A stretch of 64,000 bases of DNA, from the NCBI RefSeq assembly GCF_000711735.1, contig NZ_JONL01000005.1, forward strand, positions 62,001 through 126,000. The letters are read 5' to 3'. Below are positions 9,449-19,100 of the stretch, in pieces. The first letter of the stretch is position 1; the number at the start of each line of letters is the position of its first letter. Below the pieces are notes generated by a model that was not told the DNA's origin, did no database searches, and saw nothing but the letters and a program-made list of their open reading frames with translations. The position numbers and the translations under genes were made by a program. This DNA is from Maridesulfovibrio frigidus DSM 17176. GTDB taxonomy: Bacteria > Desulfobacterota > Desulfovibrionia > Desulfovibrionales > Desulfovibrionaceae.

Positions 9449-9850
9449 TTAAGATTCTCCATCAAGGGCTCTTTGAAGTGAAACTTCAAGCATAGTTTTC
9501 TGTAAACGTATGCTCCTAGAATTACTTTCAAGAATATTTTCAGTCAAAGACCGAAGCTTATCCACAGCCTCAAGACAGGCCGTAATCATCAGCTCTGTAG
9601 GAACCAGCCCTGACGAACGTATCAGTTCCAAAATATTTTCCAGAGTGTGGGATAATTCTTCTATTTTATGAAGCTTCAAGAGATTGGAACCGGCTTTTAC
9701 GGAATGAGCATCACGAAAAATGGAATTAATTAACTCTGAAGAACTGTTTTCTGCGCTTTTTTCCAAATAAAGGAGTCCAGTTTCAAGTTCGTCGAGACGC
9801 TCCAAGGTCTCCTCTTGAAATATATCCAGCAATCTGTCGCCAGTACTCAT
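9449..9850 (-). CDS. Stand-alone Hpt phosphotransfer protein
   Basis: The 133-residue protein is a single histidine phosphotransfer domain of the CheA P1 type. It starts with a FQEETLERLDELETGLLYLE helix and carries the phospho-histidine motif IFRDAHSVKAGSNLL (about residues 45-59), then helices rich in leucine. It has no kinase or receiver domain. It is the apparent first gene of the DAHP synthase-aroB operon, 30 bases ahead, an odd pairing for which I see no functional reason. Its kinase and receiver partners are not identifiable here. Confidence 0.85.
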   Translation of the reverse strand: MSTGDRLLDIFQEETLERLDELETGLLYLEKSAENSSSELINSIFRDAHSVKAGSNLLKLHKIEELSHTLENILELIRSSGLVPTELMITACLEAVDKLRSLTENILESNSRSIRLQKTMLEVSLQRALDGES

Positions 9851-10126
9851 TGAATTTAATACCTTATTTAAATTTAACTAAATCGCTCGCTAAATACGGG
9901 AGACTTTATTTGAATTCTAAACATTAATTATATAGGTTATCTGCCCTACTGCCTTAATTTCGTCAATGACAGGAAGTGAGATCATTTTTTTATCAGGAGC
10001 TTACCCCCTTCCCTTTTGTCATGCAACCATCTACAATACCGCCCTCGTGAGTATAAATACTTTTTACGCAATTTATTTCATTTGCATCATATATAATTTG
10101 TCAGCGCACAGCGCGGAGTTGATTAC

Positions 10127-12034
10127 ATGGCTTTAATGAGTGTTAATAATGTTTCAATGTCATTCGGCGGACCTCTGCTTTTAGACAAGGCTTCCTTTCA
10201 GGTTCAGTCCGGACAAAGAATTTGTATCGTCGGCAGAAATGGCGAAGGTAAATCCACCCTGCTCAGACTTATGAGCGGGGATTTGACTCCTGACGATGGA
10301 ATTATTTCCAATCAGAAGGGAGTAACCGTAGCAAGATTATCTCAGAAAGTTCCTGAAGTCCTGAACGGAACAATCTTTGAAGTTGTAGCTGAAGGTCTTG
10401 GAGAACTGGGTCAGGCTCTAGCGAAATACCACAGAGTCAGTATGGAAGTTGCCAACGGTGGCGATGTAGAGAAGTTATCCGAGATTGAAGATATCATGGA
10501 ACAGCATGGCGGCTGGAATGCTATGACAACCATTGATATGGTCATTTCACGTCTGTCACTGAATCCAGAAAATCGTTTTGAAAGCCTTTCAGGTGGACTG
10601 AAAAGACGAGTGCTGCTTGCCCGCGCACTTGCCAGCACCCCTGACATACTGCTCCTTGATGAGCCTACTAACCATCTTGATATTGATTCCATCGCATGGC
10701 TCGAAGAATTTATTTTAAAACACATCAAGACTCTCATCTTCATTACTCATGACCGCATGTTCCTGCGCCGCATTGCAACTCGTATTATCGAAATAGACCG
10801 CGGCAAACTAGCTGACTGGACTTGCGATTACGACACTTTCCTTGAGCGTAAAGAAGCACTTCTCGATGCGGAAGAAAAAAACTGGTCTGAATTCGACAAG
10901 AAACTCGCCCGTGAGGAAGTTTGGATCAGACAGGGAATCAAGGCCAGACGTACAAGAAACGAAGGCCGCGTCCGCGAACTCGAAAAACTACGCGGTGAAC
11001 GAAGCAAAAGACGTGAAAGAACAGGCAAAGCAACAATAGAGATTCAAGAGGCCTCTCGTTCAGGTAAAATCGTTGCAGAAGCAATAGATGCATCTTTTTC
11101 CTGGGGAGAAGCGCCTGTATTTAAAGATTTAAACGCATCGATTATGCGCGGCGACAGAATCGGAATTATCGGACCAAACGGAACTGGTAAGACGACTCTC
11201 ATACAGGTCCTGCTTGGTAAGCAAAGATTGCAAAAAGGCAAAATCAAGCTGGGAACGAAGCTTGAAGTTTCATATTTTGACCAGCACCGCGAGCAGCTGG
11301 ATCCTGAGATGACCGTGCGTAACAGTGTCGCTGACGGCAATGACGTTGTAACCATTAATGACCGCACAAAACATGTCATGGGTTATCTTAAAGACTTTTT
11401 ATTCGAGTCTGAAAGAGCTAACAGCAAGGTTAAAGTTTTATCTGGCGGTGAAAGAAACAGGCTGCTACTTGCCAGACTTTTCACCCGTCCATCCAACCTG
11501 CTGATAATGGATGAACCTACAAATGATCTCGATGCCGAAACCTTAGAGCTTCTCGAAGACAAGCTCATGGAATATCCCGGCACTGTTATCATCGTCAGCC
11601 ATGACCGTGCATTCTTAAATAACGTTGTCACAAGTACACTCGTATTTGAAGGCGATGGAGAAGTTAAAGAATATGTAGGTGGATACGATGACTGGCTTAG
11701 ACAAAAACCAGAAGAAGAAAAAGGCAACAAACCTAAGACGCTAAAAACAGTTAAGCAGGAACAACCATCTCCTCCTAAAAAAACTAAAAAGCTAAGCTAC
11801 AAAGAACAGCGTGAGCTTGAGCTTCTTCAGGAAGAAATGAAAGCTCTTCCAGCCAAAATAGAAGAACTTGAAAAAGAAATAGCTAAAATCCAAGAGATTA
11901 TGCTTGATTCAGACTTCTACAGAAAGTCCGCTCAGGAAATGGCTAAAACTCAAGGAAGACTCGAAGCTCTTGAAAGTGAACATGAGAAAACTTTTGAGCG
12001 TTGGGACGAAGTTGAAGCAAAGCTAGCCGAGTAG
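10127..12034 (+). CDS. uup: ABC-F ATPase, Uup type
   Basis: A 635-residue protein with two tandem ABC ATPase domains and no membrane segments, as in the ABC-F family of ribosome-associated ATPases. Domain 1 has Walker A GRNGEGKST (about 37-45), signature LSGGLKRR and Walker B DILLLDEPTNHLD. A charged, arginine-rich linker follows. Domain 2 has GPNGTGKTT, LSGGERNRLLL and LLIMDEPTNDLD. A lysine- and glutamate-rich coiled coil (about 545-635) ends the protein, which is the Uup-type C-terminal domain. GGAG lies 8 bases before the start. The exact substrate event on the ribosome or DNA is not given by the sequence. Confidence 0.92.
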   Translation: MALMSVNNVSMSFGGPLLLDKASFQVQSGQRICIVGRNGEGKSTLLRLMSGDLTPDDGIISNQKGVTVARLSQKVPEVLNGTIFEVVAEGLGELGQALAKYHRVSMEVANGGDVEKLSEIEDIMEQHGGWNAMTTIDMVISRLSLNPENRFESLSGGLKRRVLLARALASTPDILLLDEPTNHLDIDSIAWLEEFILKHIKTLIFITHDRMFLRRIATRIIEIDRGKLADWTCDYDTFLERKEALLDAEEKNWSEFDKKLAREEVWIRQGIKARRTRNEGRVRELEKLRGERSKRRERTGKATIEIQEASRSGKIVAEAIDASFSWGEAPVFKDLNASIMRGDRIGIIGPNGTGKTTLIQVLLGKQRLQKGKIKLGTKLEVSYFDQHREQLDPEMTVRNSVADGNDVVTINDRTKHVMGYLKDFLFESERANSKVKVLSGGERNRLLLARLFTRPSNLLIMDEPTNDLDAETLELLEDKLMEYPGTVIIVSHDRAFLNNVVTSTLVFEGDGEVKEYVGGYDDWLRQKPEEEKGNKPKTLKTVKQEQPSPPKKTKKLSYKEQRELELLQEEMKALPAKIEELEKEIAKIQEIMLDSDFYRKSAQEMAKTQGRLEALESEHEKTFERWDEVEAKLAE

Positions 12035-12094
12035 AACAGCTAGTCCGATTGGCACAAACTTACAGCTTACTGTCTATACAAAAAAACCCTGCGA

Positions 12095-12127
12095 GCGGAA
12101 TGTGGCAAAACAGTTGCCATATTCCGC
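12095..12127 (+). other. Long intergenic stem-loop between uup and ktrB
   Basis: GCGGAATGTGGCAA pairs with TTGCCATATTCCGC around a 5-base loop, a 14-base stem with one G-U pair in RNA. No T run follows; the sequence continues into the ktrB ribosome site. It could stabilise mRNA, attenuate, or end transcription in a factor-dependent way. Confidence 0.6.
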
Positions 12128-12148
12128 GCTCAGGAGTAAATTCAGTCA

Positions 12149-13510
12149 ATGAAATCCAAAGCATCGTCCCCTTTCTGGATGCCCGTATATGCATTCCTGA
12201 CCACCATTATTCTAGGCGGGCTAATCCTCAAGCTCGACGTTTGTCATCCAGGCAAACCTCTTTCATTCCTTGATGCAATCTTCACAGCCACATCTGCTGT
12301 TTGCGTAACTGGGCTTGCGGTGGTCGATACAGGCTCTTTTTTCAGCCGAACAGGTCAAACCGTAATCCTGACTCTTATTCAGCTCGGTGGCCTAGGCATT
12401 ATGACCTACGCCAGTCTTGTTATTTATTTACTCGGTAAAAAAGTAAGCGCCTCCGACCGCATTGCTGTCAGCCAAACCCTGATCCACGACCCGTCATTTC
12501 ACATAGGCAAATTCATTGTCGGAGTTATTACTGCGGTTTTTTCCATCGAAATTATCGGGGCAATATTACTCAACAGAATGGATCCGCAAGGGTTTTACCC
12601 CTTTTCAGCAGTGTTCCATTCCATATCAGCCTTCTGTAACGCGGGGTTCTCTTTATATCCTGACAGCCTATCAGCATGGAAAGAGCATTTAGGAATTAAT
12701 TCAGTCTTCATGTCCCTTATAATTCTCGGCGGTTTAGGATTCTATGTACTGACCGAACTATGGGGCAAATTCGTCGACTTTATTCGCCGTAAAAAACAGC
12801 CAATGACTGCGCATAAAGTGACATGGCAGACCCGTATAGTTCTCGAGACATCCCTCTTTTTAATCATAGCCGGAGCAGTGGCCATATTTCTGGCAGAGAA
12901 CATTATTCCTACGGTTATGCCCGGCGTAGACAGCAGCTGGCTGGCCTCCCTGTTTCAGTCTGTCACCTGCAGAACAGCAGGTTTCAACTCCGTTGACATT
13001 TCCAGCCTGACTAATATTTCACTGGTCTTCATGATATCACTTATGCTTATCGGAGGCTCCCCCGGATCATGTGCCGGAGGACTTAAGACCACCACCTTCA
13101 GGGCGTGGGTAGGATTTATCAGTGCCAAAATTAAAGGGCGCAGCCAAGTGCGCGTGGGCTGGTATGCGCTAACCGAAGACAGCATAAATAAATCGCTGAC
13201 AATTATGGCTCTTGCCGGAGTAATACTTGGAACATCAGTAATTTTGCTGAGCATCACAGAGGGAAGCAGCATACCGCAAGAAGCCGCTCGCGGGCATTTT
13301 ATAGAGCTTGTATTCGAAGCAATATCGGCTTTCGCAACCGTCGGACTATCTACGGGCATTACTCAAAACCTGTCCCCTGCGGGAAAAGTCATAATAATTT
13401 CACTGATGTTTGTGGGGAGACTTGGACCTGTATGGTTGCTCACCGCCATCAACAACTGGCAGAGTGAACCTCGCTACAAGTTGCCGGAAGACGATCTTTC
13501 ACTAGGCTAA
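12149..13510 (+). CDS. ktrB: Potassium uptake channel subunit, KtrB/TrkH family
   Basis: A 453-residue inner-membrane protein of the SKT superfamily. Four selectivity-loop segments are visible: SAVCVTGLAVVDTG (about 49-62), SAFCNAGFSLYPDS, TCRTAGFNSVDISS and AFATVGLSTGIT, each with the conserved filter glycine. It imports K+ (perhaps with Na+) and needs a cytoplasmic regulatory RCK subunit, which is encoded directly downstream. The length and fourth-loop GLS pattern favour KtrB over TrkH. Start chosen at the ATG preceded by CAGGAG about 12 bases away. A 33-base hairpin lies just upstream. Confidence 0.93.
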   Translation: MKSKASSPFWMPVYAFLTTIILGGLILKLDVCHPGKPLSFLDAIFTATSAVCVTGLAVVDTGSFFSRTGQTVILTLIQLGGLGIMTYASLVIYLLGKKVSASDRIAVSQTLIHDPSFHIGKFIVGVITAVFSIEIIGAILLNRMDPQGFYPFSAVFHSISAFCNAGFSLYPDSLSAWKEHLGINSVFMSLIILGGLGFYVLTELWGKFVDFIRRKKQPMTAHKVTWQTRIVLETSLFLIIAGAVAIFLAENIIPTVMPGVDSSWLASLFQSVTCRTAGFNSVDISSLTNISLVFMISLMLIGGSPGSCAGGLKTTTFRAWVGFISAKIKGRSQVRVGWYALTEDSINKSLTIMALAGVILGTSVILLSITEGSSIPQEAARGHFIELVFEAISAFATVGLSTGITQNLSPAGKVIIISLMFVGRLGPVWLLTAINNWQSEPRYKLPEDDLSLG

Positions 13511-13549
13511 ATTTTAGAAGTATTTTGATTTATACATTTGGAGAGCACC

Positions 13550-14203
13550 ATGGCTAATAATATAGAAGTAGGCGTTGTCGGGCTGGGAAAATTCGGTTTG
13601 GCATTAGCAAACAATCTCTGTGAACTGGGACATAAAGTTACAGGGGTCGACACTTCTGCCGAAAGAGTAAAAGCCGCAAAACCATTTTTGGCTCAAATAT
13701 TTCAGGCTGATGGGACCGACCAGAAAACGCTTGAACAACTAAGCTTTCAAGATTTCGACTACGTAGTAGTCTCCACTGGAGATTCTATGGAGGCAAGCAT
13801 TCTGGTTGTTCTGAACTTACAGGAAATGGGCGTAAAAAAAATATGGGTTAAAGCCATGAGCGCTGCGCATGAAAAGGTTTTAAGTAAACTAGGCGTGGAC
13901 TTTGTAGTCTTCCCTGAACATTTTGCTGCCAAACAGCTAGCCTATAAGCTCTCTACACCTGGCATGATCGACTACCTTTCAATGGGGCAAGATATTCTCA
14001 TAAAGGAGAGGGCTGTCGGTGACTGGGCGGGGAAAACTTTAATAGATCTAAACCTTACAAACAATTACGAAGTCCAAGTCATTGCTATAAAAAAAGCAGG
14101 AACAACAGAGTTGAACTTTGTACCCAGAGCAAATAAACCGCTCAGCGTGAATGATGTTCTTGTAATAATAGGAACCAGTGAAAATCTATTAAAAATGCCC
14201 TGA
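13550..14203 (+). CDS. ktrA: Potassium uptake regulatory subunit, KtrA/TrkA family
   Basis: The 217-residue cytoplasmic protein has an N-terminal RCK domain with the dinucleotide-binding motif GVVGLGKFGLALA (about 7-19) and Asp at the end of the second strand (GVDTSAERV), followed by a TrkA-C domain (about 135-217). It gates KtrB in response to nucleotide binding. The ATG at 13550 is preferred over an in-frame TTG at 13538 because TTGGAGAG supplies the ribosome site immediately before it. It follows ktrB by 39 bases and is convergent with the TPR gene, 10 bases away. Confidence 0.93.
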   Translation: MANNIEVGVVGLGKFGLALANNLCELGHKVTGVDTSAERVKAAKPFLAQIFQADGTDQKTLEQLSFQDFDYVVVSTGDSMEASILVVLNLQEMGVKKIWVKAMSAAHEKVLSKLGVDFVVFPEHFAAKQLAYKLSTPGMIDYLSMGQDILIKERAVGDWAGKTLIDLNLTNNYEVQVIAIKKAGTTELNFVPRANKPLSVNDVLVIIGTSENLLKMP

Positions 14204-14213
14204 TATAATTTTA

Positions 14214-15206
14214 CTATCCATTGTTTTTATCTAGATTATACAAATCTTTTTCAATTTCCTTCAGTTGCATATCTTCTTCCTGCAAGGCAATCATCCGGTC
14301 GCGTATGTGCTGGGTTATTTCAATTGCGTCATCGAGATCAACTCCTGCCGCAACCTGCATTTTGCGTAATAACGATAAAATATCACTACGAAGCTTTGTT
14401 CCGACTTCAGGGGAACCAAATTCCCGAAGCATGTCATCATCCGTCACACTTTTCTCAATGATGTAGGAGCAAAACTTGCGCGCCTCTTCTATCCCGCGAT
14501 TCTTTTCAAGACACATGGTCAGATATCGAACACAATCTTCCCATTGCCCTGCTTCGAAATGGCTTCTGGCAATATTGAAAAAAAGATTTTCATCTTCACT
14601 GTCTAAATCAATACCCCGATTGTAATACTGTAATGCTTCGCGATACATTCCGTTCTTACGCATTAAAATTCCAAAATCATTGAACATATGCTTATGCTCA
14701 GGCTTAAAAGCTGTCTTAAGCTGTAAAACTTTTGAGAAAACTTCCTGAGCTTTTTCAACATCACCTTTTTCAAGATAAGTTAAACCAAGACCGAAAGTAG
14801 CGCGAACATTATCCTCATCAACTTCGAGCGCGCCCTCATACTCCATCTCTGCGCTGTAAAGCTCACCCTGCTCTCTATGGCTTTCGCCTCGCTGCAAGGC
14901 TCCATTAAGATTATCCATCCCTTTACGAACTTTATCATTCCAATAATCCAGTTCAAGGGAATAGCTTGAAGCGAACTCTGCGAGAGATATTATTTTTACA
15001 TCACCTGACGGAACGTGGTTCGCATTTATTTCCTGAAGCTCAAACATTTCATCGGCCGTCGCACGAACTAGCCAATAGGTTTTCTTGTCGCCCCTCACAT
15101 CTTTTTCGGAGATATGCGAAACCACAGAAACAAGCTCAGTTACTTCTTTATCCTTCTCAGTTGAAGGCTGATAAGCGAAAAATGTCTCTTTTAAGTTTGA
15201 GGACAT
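14214..15206 (-). CDS. TPR repeat protein of unknown function
   Basis: This 330-residue protein is mostly helical. Residues about 1-90 form a mixed domain (KKTYWLVRATADEMFELQEIN). From about 100 to 240 there are four TPR units, for example SAEMEYEGALEVDEDNVRA, KAQEVFSKVLQL, EALQYYNRGIDLDSEDENL and DCVRYLTMCLEKN. A charged helical tail ends the protein. No signal peptide or membrane helix was seen, so it is probably a cytoplasmic scaffold. The specific partner is unknown. It is a single gene read toward ktrA. Confidence 0.8.
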   Translation of the reverse strand: MSSNLKETFFAYQPSTEKDKEVTELVSVVSHISEKDVRGDKKTYWLVRATADEMFELQEINANHVPSGDVKIISLAEFASSYSLELDYWNDKVRKGMDNLNGALQRGESHREQGELYSAEMEYEGALEVDEDNVRATFGLGLTYLEKGDVEKAQEVFSKVLQLKTAFKPEHKHMFNDFGILMRKNGMYREALQYYNRGIDLDSEDENLFFNIARSHFEAGQWEDCVRYLTMCLEKNRGIEEARKFCSYIIEKSVTDDDMLREFGSPEVGTKLRSDILSLLRKMQVAAGVDLDDAIEITQHIRDRMIALQEEDMQLKEIEKDLYNLDKNNG

Positions 15207-15368
15207 AATGTACTACCTCTCACGAGGCTTTGAATAAGTTTGAAAGACAGATCAAACTACAGTCGATCATCTAACTTAGAGACCGCTCGCCTTTTTTTCA
15301 TAAATCATAAAATTTTAAGGCTGTTCAATTCTGGAACTTCTAACAAAAATCGGCTAGGTTAGGGCTGC

Positions 15369-16175
15369 ATGTACAAACACGTTACTACAATAAGCCTCAT
15401 AGTTATTATATTTACACTGCACCTTTTCACAGTAAAAGGCTACGCTCTTAATATTAAAAGCACAGCTCCTGTGATCAAGAGTGAGATTGTAAGCTCCTTT
15501 CCGCACGATGAAAAAGCTTACACTCAAGGTTTTTTATATCACGGCAATGCGTTCTACGAAAGTACAGGAAAGCACGGCAGATCATCAATTCGCATAATTG
15601 AACAGGGATCAGGCACTGTCAGCACCGAAATCAAAATAGACAGCATGTTTTTTGGAGAAGGGCTGTGTATATGGAATAATAAAATTTTCCAACTGACATG
15701 GAAATCCGGAAAATGTTTTGTATATGATACAAGATCCCTTGCGCGCACTTCATCCTTTAAATATAAAGGACAAGGATGGGGACTGACCACTGATGGCGAT
15801 TTTTTAATTCAAAGTAACGGAACAAACACACTGACCTTTCGTGACCCTTACGATTTTGCAAAAATAACCACTCTTAAAATTACGGATGGCAGCAAGAAAG
15901 TCTTTCGGATAAATGAACTGGAATATGTAAAAGGGCTTATCCTTTGCAACATCTGGTTCAAAGACCAGATAGGCGCTATAGACAAGGCAACCGGTAAAAT
16001 AAAATTTTGGATTGATATCTCAAATCTTCGCCCCCTTGCTGGCAAAAGGGCAGAAGCCGCAAACGGAATTGCATGGGATGCAGTAAATAATCGCCTTTTT
16101 GTTACTGGAAAATTTTGGAACAAAGTTTTTGAAATAAAATTACCCGAACTGCAACAAGCGGACTCCACTTCATAA
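15369..16175 (+). CDS. Glutaminyl-peptide cyclotransferase (beta-propeller type)
   Basis: The 268-residue protein matches the plant/bacterial Glu_cyclase_2 family, five-bladed propellers that convert N-terminal glutamine to pyroglutamate. Typical segments are PHDEKAYTQGFLYHG, FYESTGKHGRSSIR, FFGEGLCIWNNKIFQLTWKSG, GQGWGLTTDGDFLIQSNGT and the C-terminal ANGIAWDAVNNRLFVTGKFW. A hydrophobic N-terminus (about 8-25) indicates export to the periplasm. The next gene starts three bases after its stop, so the two are probably co-translated although their known functions are unrelated. Confidence 0.9.
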   Translation: MYKHVTTISLIVIIFTLHLFTVKGYALNIKSTAPVIKSEIVSSFPHDEKAYTQGFLYHGNAFYESTGKHGRSSIRIIEQGSGTVSTEIKIDSMFFGEGLCIWNNKIFQLTWKSGKCFVYDTRSLARTSSFKYKGQGWGLTTDGDFLIQSNGTNTLTFRDPYDFAKITTLKITDGSKKVFRINELEYVKGLILCNIWFKDQIGAIDKATGKIKFWIDISNLRPLAGKRAEAANGIAWDAVNNRLFVTGKFWNKVFEIKLPELQQADSTS

Positions 16176-16178
16176 TAT

Positions 16179-19100
16179 ATGGTAAAATCACTTGGCATCT
16201 GCGCCGGAGCCTCCACTATCGGCATGGTTCTCGTTTCCCGTGAGAACAAAACATTTTCGGTAATTAAAACCGTTTCTATTTCGCACGAGGGAAATCCCGC
16301 ATCCGCAATTCTTTCCGCTATAGAAAAATTCGGCAATCTTGATAATGTCCGAATCGCAACCTCAGGAAGAAAGTTCAGGCACCTTTTAGATCTACCTTCC
16401 ATATCCGAGCCGCAAGCCCTCGAATCGGCACTGTCATTTACAGATCTTGTGAAAGACGGATACCGCACAATAGTCAGCGCAGGCGGCGAAACTTTCATGG
16501 CCTACCTTCTGGACGCTGACGGAAAAGTAGAAACCGTTCATACTGGTAACAAATGCGCATCCGGCACAGGCGAATTTCTCGTGCAGCAGCTTGGCCGCAT
16601 GGGTCTTGATCTTGATGCTATGGCAGAACTTGATGAAAACATGCCGGCCCACAAGGTTTCCGGAAGATGTTCTGTTTTTTGCAAAAGCGACTGCACCCAC
16701 GCACTTAATAAGGGAATAGAAAAAGATTCCGTAGTGGCAGGACTGGCCCGGATGATGGCGGGCAAATGCATAGAGCTACTCCGCAAACTACCATCCGACA
16801 AAGTCGCATTAATAGGTAGTTGCTCGCTCAATAAATTTATGGTGCGAGAGCTTAGAAAAGAACTTCCTGACCTTGCAGTTCCAGAACAGGCTTATGTAAT
16901 GGAAGCCCTAGGAGCCGCTATATGGGGGGCTGACAATGGTAAAACTCATACAGGTAATTTCAGTTCGGTAATCCGAAAAGGAACCACAAGCTTCACCTTT
17001 TTACCACCACTTGAAGCGCACATCGGCTCAGTAGATTTCCATGAGAATGATCAGGCAGAGTTCACTCCTGATAACAAACTGGCCCTTGGCCTTGATGTAG
17101 GCTCTACCACAACAAAAGGTGTTCTCGTCGACCTTGCGTCGCTGAAAACAGTCGCATCCTGCTACTTACGTACAGACGGCGACCCCATCGGAGCTTCACG
17201 GAAAGTATACTCTAAGCTTGCTAGCCAAGTTCCGGCAGGAACCACAGCCAGCATAATGGGCGTGACCGGGTCCGGGCGAAACATCGCGGGACTTCATGCC
17301 GGAACAGCGGGCATCATTAATGAAATTACAGCCCATGCAGCGGCGGCAGTTCACTATGATCCTGAGGTTGATACAATTTTCGAAATCGGAGGACAGGACG
17401 CCAAATATACATGGCTGAAAAACTCCGTCCCCTGCGACTACGCCATGAATGAAGCATGCAGTGCGGGAACCGGATCATTCTTAGAAGAAAGCGCTAAGGA
17501 AACTTTAGGCATTGAAGTTACAGACATAGCGACCATTGCTTTCAAGGGACAAAATCCGCCCAACTTTAACGATCAATGTGCAGCTTTTATCGGTTCAGAT
17601 TTAAAGCTGGCGAGTCAGGAAGGCGTGCCGCTTGATGATATGATCGCGGGGCTGGTTTACTCCGTCTGTATCAATTATTCCAATAGGGTTAAGGGAAACC
17701 GTACCCTCGGGAATAAAATTTTCATGCAAGGCGGGGTCTGCTATAACAAGGCCGTCCCTGTTGCAATGGCGGCTCTGACGGGCAGAAAAATCATAGTACC
17801 TCCGCATCCCGGCTTAACCGGAGCCTTCGGAGTTGCACTCGAAGCTATACGGCGCACAAAGCTAAATTTACTGGACGAAGGAATCTTTGACCCGACTGAA
17901 CTTTCCCTTCGTGAAGTCCACTACAAAACTCCCTTCATTTGCAAAGGCGCTGGCAGAGACTGTGATCTGGGTTGTTCCATTGCCCGTATTACCGTGAAGG
18001 ATAAAACCTTTCCCTTTGGTGGAATCTGCAACAGGTTTGACAATTCCAAAGTATCCACAAAACAGATTGAAGGCGAAGATCTCGTCACATGGCGTGAGAA
18101 AAGGGTTTTTCGAGACCTCAGCGAACCGAATGAAGGCAGACCTACTATCGGCATGAACCGTTCATTATTAATGAACACCTGGTTTCCGCTATATAATACT
18201 TTTTTCCGCACACTAGGTTTTGAAGTAAGATTACCCGATAAAGTAGACCCTGATAGCATCGAACAGAAAGGAGCACCATTCTGTCACCCCGTGGAGCTTG
18301 CTCACGGAAGTATGGGGGAACTGCTAAAGCTTAAAACCGATCATATTTTCCTGCCACACGTACGTTCACTTCCTCTTAAAAGTGGTGACCGTTCATCTAC
18401 CTGTGTGCTGGTTCAAGGTGAAACTTACTATTTGCGCTCTGCCTTTCCCGAGCTTGAGAACAGGTCTGTGCTTACGCCCGTAATTCACATGCAAGAAGGA
18501 ATGGATCAAGTCCGCGACACACTTGTAAAAATGGCAAAAAGTCTCAAAATCAAAGCGGGACAAGCATCAGATGCGTTTAATAAGGCATTAACAGAGCAGG
18601 ACTGTTTTTTTTCGGATATTCGCGCGAAAGGCGCACAATACATAGCGAACCTTGAAAGCCAGCCTGACAAGAATGCTGTAGTTCTGTTCGGCAGGCCCTA
18701 TAATGCATTCAATTCATGGGCGAACAAATCAATACCAGCTAAGTTTTCTACCCGCGCAACAAATATCATTCCTTGCGACATGCTTCCAAGCACAGAAGAC
18801 TGCAATGCAGACCGAAATATGTACTGGGCAACGGGTGAACAGATTATGGAATCTGCGGAGTATGTAGCTAAGCATCCGCAACTTTTCGGGACATTCATTA
18901 CAAACTTTTCGTGCGGACCGGACTCTTTCCTGCTCGGCCACTTCAGACGTGCCATGGGCAAAAAACCTTCCCTCACACTGGAGCTGGACAGCCATACCGC
19001 AGATGCAGGAATTGAGACGAGAATAGAAGCTTTTCTTGATATTGTTAACGGATTCAAGCTGCTCAAAATCGGTTCCAATCACGACAAAAAAACTTTCACG

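Noticed and set aside
15848-16498. 216-residue open frame antisense to the cyclase and activase genes
   Set aside because: It lies opposite two well-recognised proteins, has no family features and no ribosome site.
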